Positions 13,255-21,794 are shown, numbered from the stretch's first letter. The stretch is DNA of 64,000 nucleotides from Candidatus Saccharimonadota bacterium (GCA_017431955.1 JAFRKC010000002.1:53448-117447); one strand, 5' to 3'. The notes: generated by a model from the letters alone, not told the origin. Program-made: numbers and translations.

Positions 13255-13262
13255 CAAATATA

Positions 13263-13360
13263 TTGACTTTTTGAGCGATTTATGCTATAATAGAAGCAAT
13301 ACGAAAGGTATCGCACTTTAAAAGCATAATGTCGTTATAGCTTTATTTTTTTGCGATACC
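13263..13360 (+). promoter_or_regulatory. Consensus promoter and structured leader
   Basis: TTGACT (13263-13268), 17-base spacer, TATAAT (13286-13291). The ~100-base leader folds through GGTATCGCA (13307-13315) pairing with TGCGATACC (13352-13360). Inside lies a second stem, AAAGC-ATAA against TTAT-a-GCTTT (13321-13344). No known riboswitch motif is recognised. Confidence 0.7.
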
Positions 13361-13391
13361 CCTATTATTTTATTTAGAAAGGGGAATTAAC

Positions 13392-14549
13392 TTGTCGGAA
13401 GAACGTATTCATGCACTCTATAGTGCTGTTCTTGAGCATTTTTCAGAAGGCGTCGACCTCGAAGATGTATCCAGAACAGTTCAGAAAAACTTCGACGCTT
13501 TTCTGAAAATCGGCATTGATCCTAATCAGCTTCTTATCATGCTGGACCCTCACGTCGCAATGGAAAAAATCGACACCGTTGAAGGCGTCGATGTAGACCT
13601 CATTGCAAAACACCTCGCAAAAACTAAAAGCCCCGCACTCCTTAGAGATTACTACAGAAAATTTAAGGAACGCATCAATAAGGACACCTTCGACCACTGC
13701 AAAGAAGACTGGACTAACGCTCTTCGGCAAAAGGCAGAGACTTGGAGCGCAGAAAGTTGCCTTATTCGTTTCAAGACACTCCGGTGCCTTCCGCGTCACG
13801 AGCTTGCAGAGCTTATTTTCGAGAAATGCAAATACGCCGATGCTTCAGATTGCGCCGATGTAATTGAATCAAGAGAAATTTTCGATCCTCTTTGTCGGCT
13901 TGCCATCAAAGAAAATCGCCAGAGCGACTTTTTGAGGCTTATTATTGTATCTCGTTGGGAAAACAGTCGCCGCTTCTACGAAGAATCCCTCGCTACCGGC
14001 AAAATCCTGGCAGAAAGAGGGTTCGACAAAAAGGAAATCCTGAGAACTATTATCAACCAGAGCACCATCGACATTCTGAGCGAAGATATCAGCGAACTCT
14101 TTAAGGAGAGCGGCTTTAGCCTTGATATCATCGACCAGAAAGAATTATGGAATGCTATGCGAGAAAATGGCGACACGGGCTATTTTATTCGCGAAGGCGA
14201 ACTTGAGAAATACGCCAAAGCCATCGGCCCTGACTCCTTTGCTAAATTCCTAAGTTTCGCAGATTTTGGTGATGTGGATTATTGGTATTCTGACAAAGTT
14301 CGCGATCATGATAATGCAGAAATTGAAGGAATTGTCGAGAATTATATCCTCGAAAACGCTCCAGACATCAACGATTACTATCATTACCTTATCTTTACTG
14401 TCCTAGAACGCCTTTATCATCGTAATCCTGAAAAGGCAAAAGCCGCTGTGGCGAAGCGCCGCAAGGAATTTAATGACCTTTTTGATACTATACGTACCAG
14501 TAATGAGTACGATGACGAAGAGAGGGAATTCATCAAGAATTTCCAGTGA
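13392..14549 (+). CDS. Helical-repeat-like cytosolic protein, unknown
   Basis: A 385-residue soluble protein I do not recognise. It is rich in D, E, K and R, and looks all-helical. It has no signal peptide or transmembrane segment. The start is TTG at 13392, supported by AAAGGGG seven bases upstream; there is no in-frame ATG near. Paired helices such as ESCLIRFKTLRCLPRHELAELIFEK and DDREIF-type segments suggest an alpha-solenoid scaffold, but this is inference. The consensus promoter, structured leader and strong terminator make it a well-expressed single gene. Confidence 0.75.
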   Translation: MSEERIHALYSAVLEHFSEGVDLEDVSRTVQKNFDAFLKIGIDPNQLLIMLDPHVAMEKIDTVEGVDVDLIAKHLAKTKSPALLRDYYRKFKERINKDTFDHCKEDWTNALRQKAETWSAESCLIRFKTLRCLPRHELAELIFEKCKYADASDCADVIESREIFDPLCRLAIKENRQSDFLRLIIVSRWENSRRFYEESLATGKILAERGFDKKEILRTIINQSTIDILSEDISELFKESGFSLDIIDQKELWNAMRENGDTGYFIREGELEKYAKAIGPDSFAKFLSFADFGDVDYWYSDKVRDHDNAEIEGIVENYILENAPDINDYYHYLIFTVLERLYHRNPEKAKAAVAKRRKEFNDLFDTIRTSNEYDDEEREFIKNFQ

Positions 14550-14560
14550 CATTATGCAAA

Positions 14561-14586
14561 CCCCCCTGTTAGCAGGGGGGATTTTT
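14561..14586 (+). terminator. Strong terminator
   Basis: CCCCCCTG / tta-g / CAGGGGGG followed by ATTTTT. Confidence 0.85.
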
Positions 14587-14617
14587 CTTGTTTCGACACA
14601 AAATAAGCATAAAATTA

Positions 14618-14671
14618 TTGACTTTTTAGCAAAAGTATGCTATAATGTAAAAGATGCTAGTAAAAAGCATC
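14618..14671 (+). promoter_or_regulatory. Consensus promoter with 5-prime hairpin
   Basis: TTGACT (14618-14623), 17-base spacer, TATAAT (14641-14646), then GATGCT / agtaaaa / AGCATC (14653-14671). The -35 to -10 stretch is close in sequence to the promoters at 13263 and 55760 (TTGACTTTTT...TATGCTATAAT). Confidence 0.7.
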
Positions 14672-14701
14672 GAATCTTATCATTTTAGGAGGTAAAACTT
14701 T

Positions 14702-14953
14702 ATGAAAAAGAAGTTTTACATTGCGGAAATCGTCGTTGCTACAGTTTTGATCGGACTTTTCATCGCTGCCCTGTTTATACATCCCCATTTTAAACCCGAA
14801 GTTACTCCAGGAGAAGCTCATTTCTTTACGATTTACATCAGGGGGATTCTGGTATTTGCTTCTGGAGTTATGGGCTACGTCATCATCAATCGAGTTCTCA
14901 GGCTCAAAAATCCGGTATACGATTATAAGTTCCTGTTTCACTACGACGATTAA
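14702..14953 (+). CDS. Small two-helix membrane protein
   Basis: An 83-residue protein with a basic MKKK start, a first hydrophobic helix at about 6-27 and a second at about 45-66, and an aromatic C-terminus (NPVYDYKFLFHYDD). AGGAGG ten bases before ATG supports the start. Function unknown. A terminator follows directly. Confidence 0.65.
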   Translation: MKKKFYIAEIVVATVLIGLFIAALFIHPHFKPEVTPGEAHFFTIYIRGILVFASGVMGYVIINRVLRLKNPVYDYKFLFHYDD

Positions 14954-14964
14954 CCCGGCTCCGT

Positions 14965-14991
14965 CCCCAGCTATAGGGCTGGGGATTTTTT
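14965..14991 (+). terminator. Terminator
   Basis: CCCCAGC / tatag-g / GCTGGGG then ATTTTTT. Confidence 0.8.
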
Positions 14992-15047
14992 ATGTTATAA
15001 TATCTAACATTATCCCAAAAGATTGTACATTTAAAGGTGGTGAAATT

Positions 15048-15254
15048 ATGAAAAGAATATTGCCCGTTCTCGGGTTTATTTTTGCGACGATAGCATTTTT
15101 TGGTTTTTGCGACTGCCTAATCACGATCTTTAGAACTACTGGCATTCACGACACGCCAACTGCTTTGGCTACGGTGGTTAGCCTGTTTGGATTCTTAGCT
15201 TCGCTTGCCATCATGGGCTACATCATTAAAAGCAATATTAACATCAACAAATAA
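15048..15254 (+). CDS. Small two-helix membrane protein
   Basis: A 68-residue protein starting MKRILPVLGF, with hydrophobic segments at about 4-27 and 40-62. ATG 15048 is chosen over an upstream in-frame ATG because AAAGGTGG lies nine bases before it and an extended -10 box (TGTTATAAT) lies about 45 bases upstream. Two cysteines sit in the first helix region (FCDC). Function unknown. Confidence 0.65.
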   Translation: MKRILPVLGFIFATIAFFGFCDCLITIFRTTGIHDTPTALATVVSLFGFLASLAIMGYIIKSNININK

Positions 15255-15266
15255 TTTTCGTTCGGG

Positions 15267-15295
15267 CCCTGGCTAGTAATAGCTGGGGCTTTTTC
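15267..15295 (+). terminator. Terminator
   Basis: CCCTGGCTA / gtaa / TAGCTGGGG (with a wobble pair) then CTTTTT. Confidence 0.7.
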
Positions 15296-15311
15296 ATGCT
15301 ATAATTTTGGC

Positions 15312-16139
15312 ATGAGTTATTTAGTTGATTCACATTGTCATTTGCATGATCGAGAATTTTTTACTGAAGAACAAGCCGAAAAAATGTTGAAAAACGCCAA
15401 GAAAAACGGCGTGGAAAAAGTTATTTGTATTGGCACTAATCACGAAGATTCGCTCGAAGCACAAAAGTTTGCTAGTGCTCACGATGATGTTTATTGGACC
15501 TACGGCATCCACCCAGAAGCTGCCAAAGGCGAAAAGGAAGCGACTCCAGAAAGTATTTTTTGCGAGCATCCGCAGTTACGACGAGGACGAAACGACGAGC
15601 CCCGTAACGACGGGCGCGAGGAGTGGTCGCAAAAAATATCTTTCGGAGACGATAAACTGGTCGCCATCGGCGAAGTCGGCCTAGATTATCATTACGAGGG
15701 CTACGATCGCGATGGGCAAATTAAACTTTTTGAAGAGATGCTTCAGCTTGCCAAAGACAATAATCTTCCAGTTTCTTTCCACGTCCGCGAAGCTTTCGAC
15801 GATTTCTTTGCCGTGGCGCAAAATTTTCCTAAAACTAGAGGCGTAGTCCACTCTTTTACCGACAGTAAAAAGACGCTTAAAAAGATTCTAGAAACAACAG
15901 ATTTTTATGTTGGCGTCAATGGCCTTGCGACCTATTCTACTCTCCCTATGCCACCCCTAGAAAAAATTATCCTTGAAACCGATGCTCCCTTCTTGACTCC
16001 CACCCCAAATCGTGGTAAAATAAATGAGCCAGCGTATATCAAAGATATCGCTCACTGGCTATCTACTAAATTGGGAGTTTCTAGCGACGAGGTCGCTGAA
16101 AAAACAACAGAAAATGTCAGAAATCTCTTCAACATATAA
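15312..16139 (+). CDS. tatD: TatD family metal-dependent hydrolase
   Basis: A 275-residue TIM-barrel DNase-like hydrolase. The metal ligands are visible as DSHCHLHD (N-terminus), GEVGLDYHYEG, SFHVREAFD, GVVHSFT and LETDAPFLTP. TatD enzymes are 3-prime exonucleases or D-aminoacyl-tRNA deacylase-like hydrolases. About 35 residues are inserted between HPEAAKGE and DKLVAIGEVGLDY, encoded by the palindrome at 15541-15651. ATG 15312 lies six bases after TATAAT (leaderless). Confidence 0.92.
   Translation: MSYLVDSHCHLHDREFFTEEQAEKMLKNAKKNGVEKVICIGTNHEDSLEAQKFASAHDDVYWTYGIHPEAAKGEKEATPESIFCEHPQLRRGRNDEPRNDGREEWSQKISFGDDKLVAIGEVGLDYHYEGYDRDGQIKLFEEMLQLAKDNNLPVSFHVREAFDDFFAVAQNFPKTRGVVHSFTDSKKTLKKILETTDFYVGVNGLATYSTLPMPPLEKIILETDAPFLTPTPNRGKINEPAYIKDIAHWLSTKLGVSSDEVAEKTTENVRNLFNI
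15541..15651. repeat. In-frame foldback element inside tatD
   Basis: A 111-base near-palindrome. The arms are CGACTCCAGAAAG-TATTTTTTGCGA on the left and TCGCAAAAAATA-TCTTTCGGAGACG on the right, differing only by small indels and one mismatch. The core (gcatccgcag...gaggacgaa...gagccccgt...gacgggcgcga) is nearly the same as the internal mnmA element. Confidence 0.85.
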
Positions 16140-16284
16140 AATTCCAGGTTTTATCACCGACGAAGAGCCGGATATGTTTTCTGATGTGCTTGGAAAAACT
16201 GAAGAAGAAAAACCTTTTGACCTCTACGAAGAACTCTCAGCCATCTCTGAGGAAATAGAAAAATGCCGCTCAAGAATGTGCTAA
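16114..16284 (+). CDS. Short acidic protein, overlapping tatD
   Basis: A 56-residue acidic ORF beginning MSEISSTYKIPGF, with two PFDLYEEL-like amphipathic segments and a terminal Cys. It overlaps the end of tatD by 26 bases and the next gene by 22 bases, the pattern of a translationally coupled operon. No known family. It is accepted because coding-like composition continues across the gap between tatD and 16263. Confidence 0.5.
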   Translation: MSEISSTYKIPGFITDEEPDMFSDVLGKTEEEKPFDLYEELSAISEEIEKCRSRMC

Positions 16285-16667
16285 AAGACACCGTTAAAAA
16301 AGCCCGTACCAAAATCGATGCCATCAAATCAGACCTCAAAAACTATCATTCTACCGTCCGTCCAAAACTAACCACCGAAGATCTCATCAACGCCGAATCA
16401 GAATTTGGTCGCTTGATTTTTGGGCCAATTCCAGCCGGTCATCGTCGTGAGTTTTTTGAACACAAGAAAAATGTCTGGATTTGGCACGAAAGTTGGCTTG
16501 AAAGCGGCGCTGAGAAAGAAATTACTATGCGTTACGAAGTTCGCCCAAATGGCGTTTTCAAAAAGCCGGCCGGCGGTATGTATGTCCAAATTAGAGGGGC
16601 CGAGCTCGAGAATTTCAGAAAAGCCCTGCACGAATATTTGCGTATTGTTAAAGAAAAACTTTACTAA
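16263..16667 (+). CDS. Conserved-looking small basic protein
   Basis: A 134-residue soluble protein of unknown function. The N-terminal third is a basic helix (NVLKDTVKKARTKIDAIKSDL). The rest alternates strands and helices with WIWHESWLE, YEVRPNGVFKK and a C-terminal helix FRKALHEYLRIVKE. No signal peptide. It probably forms an operon with tatD and the 56-residue gene. Confidence 0.65.
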   Translation: MPLKNVLKDTVKKARTKIDAIKSDLKNYHSTVRPKLTTEDLINAESEFGRLIFGPIPAGHRREFFEHKKNVWIWHESWLESGAEKEITMRYEVRPNGVFKKPAGGMYVQIRGAELENFRKALHEYLRIVKEKLY

Positions 16668-16712
16668 ATTCACTAAAATCTTCTATAATGATTATGTATA
16701 GGAGATTTTTTA

Positions 16713-17174
16713 ATGAAGAAAAAAATTGCGATTATTATACTTGCTATTTTCGGGGCCCTAGCTATAGCTTTCGGCGTATTTTTGATTATTAACGCCGTCC
16801 AGGGCGAAGATCCATACCGTAAAATGGCCGAAGAAGAAGTTTTGATTGACGTCAAAAAATGGCAGAAACAAGACGAGCCAACCGTAATTTGGGAATTTGG
16901 CGAAGGAACCGGTAAAATCACCACCAACAAAACCGAATATTTTGACATGGAATGGGGCATGAAAGACGGAGTTTTATCCATCAAAACAGACTGGCTTACC
17001 GCATTAAAAGACGAATTCGACATCACCGTCGACAAATCCGCACCAAGTTTCACCGTGGTTAGCAAATCCGATGGCAAAGAAAGCACCTTTGTTCCATACG
17101 AAGAAGAGGAAGAAACGGAAGAAGAGCTTCCGGAAGTAATGTTTCCAGGCGACGAAGTCACCGTAGACGAGTAG
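16713..17174 (+). CDS. Secreted or anchored lipocalin-like small protein
   Basis: A 153-residue protein. MKKK and one hydrophobic segment (about residues 5-27) form a signal anchor. The outer part alternates short strands (VIWEFGEGTGKITTNK, MEWGMKDGVLSIKT), which resembles the small lipocalin-like domains of Gram-positive lipoproteins, but no lipobox is present. The C-terminus is very acidic (EEEEETEEELPE). TATAAT and GGAG precede ATG. Confidence 0.65.
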   Translation: MKKKIAIIILAIFGALAIAFGVFLIINAVQGEDPYRKMAEEEVLIDVKKWQKQDEPTVIWEFGEGTGKITTNKTEYFDMEWGMKDGVLSIKTDWLTALKDEFDITVDKSAPSFTVVSKSDGKESTFVPYEEEEETEEELPEVMFPGDEVTVDE

Positions 17175-17206
17175 ACTAAAACTCAAAAATATGTTAAAAT
17201 ATAAGA

Positions 17207-18358
17207 ATGATTTATCTTGATCATGCTGCCGCGACACCTCTTAGCGCCAAGGTCAAAAAGGCCATGGAGCCGTATTTTGCTGACAATTTCTTCAACCCTT
17301 CCGCACCATATTTTCCAGCTAAGAAAGTTCGCGCCGAATATGATACTGCCAAAGACCGTATTGCTCACACTATTGGCGCCAAAGGCAACGACATCGTTAT
17401 CACTGCCGGCGCTACCGAATCCATCAATTTAGCTTTTACTGTAGCGACCAAAAAAGTATTAGTACTTGAAACTGAACATCAATCCGTTCTCGAAACAGCG
17501 AAAAATTTTGACTGTAAATTAATTAAGGTTGATAAAACTGGTCTAATTGTTCTAAACGATTTCCGTAAAAAACTAGATGGCGATGTTGGGCTAGTTTCGA
17601 TTTCACTTGCTAATAACGAACTTGGTACTATCCAGCCACTCGCCGAAATCTCTGAAATTATCCGTGCCGAGCGCCAAAACCGTTTAAAAAATGGCAACAA
17701 AACTCCGCTTTATTTTCATTCTGATGCCTCGCAGGCTTTAAATTTGATTGACATTAATGTTGCCCGTCTTGGCGTTGATCTTCTGACAATCAACTCCGCT
17801 AAAATTTACGGTCCAAAAGGCGTTGGTGCGCTTTATGTTGCACATGGTGTAAAGTTAAAGCCAATTACTTTTGGTGGTGGTCAGGAAAATGGTTTGCGCT
17901 CTGGCACTGAGAATGTTCCAAGTATAATTGGCTTTGCCGTTGCCGCCGAAGAAGCAAAAACTCATTTGAATGGCAACCGCAAACATTACGAAAAACTCCA
18001 AAAAATTTTTAGAGAAGAGTTAAAAGACGCGCCTATCGAACCGATTTTTCTCGGCAACAAAAAACATCAACTTTTGAATTTCTGTCCAGTTGCATTTTCG
18101 GGTATTGATGCCGAAAGAATTATTTATAAACTCGAAGACAAAGAAATTTATCTTTCTACCGGTGCCGCCTGCGCCGCTTCAAAAGGTGAAAAATCCCACG
18201 TATTGAAGGCTATTGGCCTAACCGACGACGAAATCGCCGGCTCGCTGCGCATTTCTTTTGGCGCCCTAAATTCCGAAGAAGACATCAAAACCGCCGCCAA
18301 AGAAATCAAAACCGCCATCGAAGAAGAACTAGCAAGACTAGGGGGCGAAAGTGCGTAG
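17207..18358 (+). CDS. Cysteine desulfurase (IscS/NifS family)
   Basis: A 383-residue PLP enzyme that removes sulfur from cysteine. It begins YLDHAAATPL. The PLP lysine lies in NSAKIYGPKGVGALYV, the substrate loop in GGGQENGLRSGTENV, and the sulfur-carrying cysteine in STGAACAASKGEKSHVL. Its end overlaps the start of mnmA by eight bases, so the desulfurase very likely feeds sulfur to MnmA for 2-thiouridine at tRNA position 34. The -10 TAAAAT sits six bases before ATG. Confidence 0.95.
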   Translation: MIYLDHAAATPLSAKVKKAMEPYFADNFFNPSAPYFPAKKVRAEYDTAKDRIAHTIGAKGNDIVITAGATESINLAFTVATKKVLVLETEHQSVLETAKNFDCKLIKVDKTGLIVLNDFRKKLDGDVGLVSISLANNELGTIQPLAEISEIIRAERQNRLKNGNKTPLYFHSDASQALNLIDINVARLGVDLLTINSAKIYGPKGVGALYVAHGVKLKPITFGGGQENGLRSGTENVPSIIGFAVAAEEAKTHLNGNRKHYEKLQKIFREELKDAPIEPIFLGNKKHQLLNFCPVAFSGIDAERIIYKLEDKEIYLSTGAACAASKGEKSHVLKAIGLTDDEIAGSLRISFGALNSEEDIKTAAKEIKTAIEEELARLGGESA

Positions 18359-19577
18359 TTTTTTTGAGGGACATAAAGACTCGGCCAGAGCGGCCTGCCC
18401 TTTGCCGCAGGCAAAGGCGCGGAGCGTGCCCTCAAAAGAATCTACGCATCGTCCCACTGTCTATCTTGGTATGTCTGGCGGTGTCGATTCTTCCGTTTCG
18501 GCTGTACTTTTGAAGGAGCAGGGCTATAACGTCGTTGGTGTTTATATGAAAAACTGGTCCAAAGACCTTCCGGGAATGAAGTGTCCTTGGGCAGAAGACC
18601 TTGCCGACGCAAAACGCGTTGCGGTGAAACTCGGTATTGATTTTAAGGTTTTTGATTTCGAAAAAGACTATAAACAAAAAGTCGTGGACTATATGCTCTC
18701 TGAATTCAAAAAAGGCCGCACTCCGAATCCCGACATCATGTGCAACCAAGAAATAAAGTTCAAACTTTTCTACGAAGTCGCGCGCGAACAAGGCGCCGAT
18801 CTTATCGCCACCGGCCACTACGCAAGAGTAGGTTGGGCAGATACATCTTCCGAGGGGCATCCGCAGCTGCTGCGAGGACGAAGTGAAGAGCCCCGTGAAG
18901 ACGGGCGCGATGAACGTCCAGAGGAAGACTGTATTGTCCCAACCCTTCTCCGCGCCGTGGACGAGGATAAGGATCAAACCTACTTCCTATATAGAATCAG
19001 CAAAGAAGCCCTCGCTCACACACTTTTCCCAATCGGCGACATGAAAAAACCAGACGTCAAAAAGTTAGCCGAAGAAAAAGGCTTAAAGAATGCCTATAAA
19101 AAAGAGTCCATGGGTGTTTGCTTTGTTGGCGACGTTGGCATGAAAGACTTTCTGCGCGAATATATCGAAGAAAAACCGGGTGAAATTCGCGAAATCGAAA
19201 CCGAAAAAGTCCTCGGTTTTCATGACGGCGCGATTTTCTATACCATCGGCCAACGCCACGGTTTGAACGTCGGCGGAGGTTTACCTTACTATGTCGTGAA
19301 AAAAGATTTGGAGAAAAATATCGTCTATGTTTCGAAAAACCTCAACGAAAAAAATCTCTGGACTAGCGAAATTGAGCTTGAAGATTTGTTAATTCGCGGA
19401 GAATTGCCAAAATCTGGCGAAATCGAAATCCGCATTCGCCACCGCGCTCCACTTATTCCAGCTAAATTCGACGAAGGAAAGGTGATTCTAAAAGAAAAAA
19501 TCAAACGCCCAGCTTCCGGCCAATCCATCGTCTTCTATCTCGGCGACACTTGCCTCGGTGGTGGAATCGTAAAATAA
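18351..19577 (+). CDS. mnmA: tRNA 2-thiouridylase MnmA with two inserted segments
   Basis: A 408-residue enzyme; usual length is about 360. The PP-loop SGGVDSS is at residues 42-48 and the catalytic cysteines at C131 (NPDIMC) and C257 (GVCFVG). The start is GTG 18351, preceded by GGGGG, because no other start lies before TVYLGMSGG. The normal protein begins near that motif; here ~30 extra residues come from the palindrome at 18353-18447, which lies just inside the start codon. A second ~33-residue insert (164-197) lies after ATGHYARV, from the palindrome at 18833-18942. Both are in frame. Confidence 0.94.
   Translation: MRSFFEGHKDSARAACPLPQAKARSVPSKESTHRPTVYLGMSGGVDSSVSAVLLKEQGYNVVGVYMKNWSKDLPGMKCPWAEDLADAKRVAVKLGIDFKVFDFEKDYKQKVVDYMLSEFKKGRTPNPDIMCNQEIKFKLFYEVAREQGADLIATGHYARVGWADTSSEGHPQLLRGRSEEPREDGRDERPEEDCIVPTLLRAVDEDKDQTYFLYRISKEALAHTLFPIGDMKKPDVKKLAEEKGLKNAYKKESMGVCFVGDVGMKDFLREYIEEKPGEIREIETEKVLGFHDGAIFYTIGQRHGLNVGGGLPYYVVKKDLEKNIVYVSKNLNEKNLWTSEIELEDLLIRGELPKSGEIEIRIRHRAPLIPAKFDEGKVILKEKIKRPASGQSIVFYLGDTCLGGGIVK
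18353..18447. repeat. In-frame foldback element at the mnmA start
   Basis: A 95-base palindrome. The arms GCGTAGTTTTTTTGAGGG and CCCTCAAAAGAATCTACGC are inverted repeats with one mismatch and one indel. The core CCCTTTGCC/GGCAAAGG hairpin differs from the core shared by the other four elements. The left arm contains the stop codon of the upstream cysteine desulfurase. Confidence 0.8.
18833..18942. repeat. In-frame foldback element inside mnmA
   Basis: A 110-base near-palindrome with arms TTGGGcagATACA-TCTTCC and GGAAGACTGTATtgtCCCAA. The core matches the tatD element at most positions (gcatccgcag, gcgaggacgaa, gagccccgt, gacgggcgcga). Confidence 0.85.
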
Positions 19578-19612
19578 AAAATAATTTCTTGTTATAATAA
19601 AATAAGCACTGC

Positions 19613-20803
19613 ATGAAAAGATTATTAAAAATCAGTTTAGACAATTTGCTACTATCATTTACGCCAATTTTATCTTGGCTTTTAATGGGGATCATAATAG
19701 ATAAATCGTTAATTAACATATTTACACTAATGTATCCAATTCAATTTATTTGGGCCATACTTAAAAATATATTTTCAAATGGAGCAAATATCAGTAAACA
19801 AAAAGATAAAAATCCTAACGCTGTTATGTCGGGGCTTATTATTGGCGGAATAGTGTCTGCAACAGTATTTTTAGCTATTATTGTGAACATTGAAAAGTAT
19901 ATAAACTTTATGAATATGTCGGTTGAAAGATATAAAGTTTTCTCAATATATTATATAATCCAGCTATTTATACAACTTATGTTAGCATTTATACTGGAAA
20001 AACTTTATTACGAAAATAAAAATTCTCTAGCTAACAAATACTCATTAATATTCAATATTTTAAACTTTATTACTTTAATTGGGTGCACTTTGTTAATAAA
20101 AAATCAAATAATAGTTGTGGTGACTACGATTACCGTCATAGCATTATACACTCTATTTTGCTTAATCAAATGCGCTGATAAATTTAAATTAAAATTGAGC
20201 ATAATAAATTGCATAAAATATACCGCAGTTGATTTAGTTGGGAACATCGTAATGTTTATATCATATTTGATAGGCTTAAAAATTGTTGCACAACATGGAG
20301 ATATTTATGCGGCTGCAATAGCATTTGTTTCGTTAATAACTGATACTCAATGGGATGTATTTAAGTCGATAGAAACAGTCGCACAGATTGATGTGAGCAA
20401 AAAACGCTTTAAATATAAAGAGCATTTAAGAAATGCGTACAGATTATTAGGAATTTTGTTGTTTTCGATTAGCTTACTATTCGTATCACTGTATAGGTTT
20501 TATGATTTAGATATAAAAATAGTAATTGCATATTTAGCAATAGAATTCATAGATTTAGCAATCCATCCATTATATAAAATGAAATGCGTTTATTTGACAA
20601 TAGAATGGTCTGCAATCAAGACTTCAACAAATAAAATAATTACAGGATTAATAAGAATGATATTTTCTTTTTTGAGTACACCATTTTGTACAACAATTGG
20701 ACAACTGCTTTCTTCCTTATATGAATGTGTGAGCATAAATATTATGTATAGAAATAATAAACCCAAATTAAAAGATTTAAGCGTGGTTAATAATAAAGGT
20801 TAG
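19613..20803 (+). CDS. MATE/polysaccharide-exporter-like membrane protein
   Basis: A 396-residue protein with about ten to twelve hydrophobic helices and short loops, in the size range of MOP-superfamily exporters (MATE or flippase). No sequence motif fixes the subfamily. Its base composition is strikingly AT-rich compared with the flanking mnmA and alaS, with codons such as ATA, AAA and TTA dominating, which indicates recent acquisition. It is followed at once by an ATP-grasp gene of the same composition. A plausible reading is export of a small molecule or peptide made by that enzyme; this is inference. Confidence 0.65.
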   Translation: MKRLLKISLDNLLLSFTPILSWLLMGIIIDKSLINIFTLMYPIQFIWAILKNIFSNGANISKQKDKNPNAVMSGLIIGGIVSATVFLAIIVNIEKYINFMNMSVERYKVFSIYYIIQLFIQLMLAFILEKLYYENKNSLANKYSLIFNILNFITLIGCTLLIKNQIIVVVTTITVIALYTLFCLIKCADKFKLKLSIINCIKYTAVDLVGNIVMFISYLIGLKIVAQHGDIYAAAIAFVSLITDTQWDVFKSIETVAQIDVSKKRFKYKEHLRNAYRLLGILLFSISLLFVSLYRFYDLDIKIVIAYLAIEFIDLAIHPLYKMKCVYLTIEWSAIKTSTNKIITGLIRMIFSFLSTPFCTTIGQLLSSLYECVSINIMYRNNKPKLKDLSVVNNKG

Positions 20804-20817
20804 AATGGGCAGTGACG

Positions 20818-21654
20818 ATGCACAAAATATTAATTTTATCAAATATAAACAACTATGAATCCAAAGAAGACTATTTAATAAAAAAGAGGCTGGAACGAGA
20901 TGGCAATATTGTCGATATAAAGTGGCTTGACTATGATGAGAAACTAGATAAATATTATGATTTAATTATAAGAAGAAATTGCTGGGTCGAGAAAAAAGAA
21001 GATACTGATACTTATAAAAATCTCAATTCAAAACTAATAAACAGATTAAGGAACAACCATAATGTTATAAACCTAATTGGGCTAGACGGTTTGGGAAAAT
21101 TATACCTAAAAAGTTTGTATCGCAATAATTATAATGTTGTTCCAACTACGGATATTTTAACGGAGGCATTAAAATGGGATTGTGAAGAATACGTATTAAA
21201 ACTAAAGGATTCTTTTGGAAGCGGTCTAGGACAACTATTTGTTAGCAAAGATAAATTAAAAGAAAAGTATAATGACAAATTTTTAATACAACCTAAAATA
21301 AAATTTCAGTCAGAAATCCAAGCTTACTTCGTAAATGATAGACTTATGTATGTATATGAATATACCCCATCTAAATGGCCTGATTATCCAATCCCAAAAC
21401 TTATTAAATTGAAAAATAATGAGAAGATGCAGGCAAAACAATTTGCACGGTTGTCTCCAATAAAAGTTGGAATGAAAAGAATAGATTTTCTAAAATTAGA
21501 AAATAGCTCACTGAGTTTATTAGAGATAGAAGACAATTCTCCGCATATGAATATAGAAATATTACCAGACAAATTAAGAAATAGAGTTCTCGATAATTTT
21601 GCAGAAGGTATTTACGATTATATAAATGAACTAAATGTTAACTTAAAGGACTAA
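20818..21654 (+). CDS. ATP-grasp family ligase-like protein
   Basis: A 278-residue protein beginning MHKILILSNINN (ATG 20818; GTG 20812 is an alternative). The central part has the ATP-grasp pattern: YVLKLKDSFGSGLGQLFV (nucleotide-binding loop), FLIQPKIKF, and RIDFLKL...LEIEDNSPHMNIE with acidic metal ligands near the end. ATP-grasp enzymes join a carboxylate to an amine via acyl phosphate. It shares the AT-rich composition of the upstream exporter gene and is eight to fourteen bases from it, so the two form one acquired cassette. The substrate cannot be told. Confidence 0.7.
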   Translation: MHKILILSNINNYESKEDYLIKKRLERDGNIVDIKWLDYDEKLDKYYDLIIRRNCWVEKKEDTDTYKNLNSKLINRLRNNHNVINLIGLDGLGKLYLKSLYRNNYNVVPTTDILTEALKWDCEEYVLKLKDSFGSGLGQLFVSKDKLKEKYNDKFLIQPKIKFQSEIQAYFVNDRLMYVYEYTPSKWPDYPIPKLIKLKNNEKMQAKQFARLSPIKVGMKRIDFLKLENSSLSLLEIEDNSPHMNIEILPDKLRNRVLDNFAEGIYDYINELNVNLKD

Positions 21655-21691
21655 AGTTATCTTAGTTGATGAGTTGTAGAATTCGAAGAAA

Positions 21692-21726
21692 GCGTTTAAA
21701 ATCAAGATTTTTGGCATTTTAAACGC
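21692..21726. repeat. Inverted repeat after the AT-rich cassette
   Basis: GCGTTTAAAAT and ATTTTAAACGC form a perfect 11-bp stem with a 13-base loop. No U-run follows. It may be a weak terminator or mark the edge of the acquired segment. Confidence 0.55.
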
Positions 21727-21794
21727 AAAATCCACATTTTTATACAAATCCTTTAATTTGTCAAGTGAGGGAGAATTGTGGTATAATTATGGCC

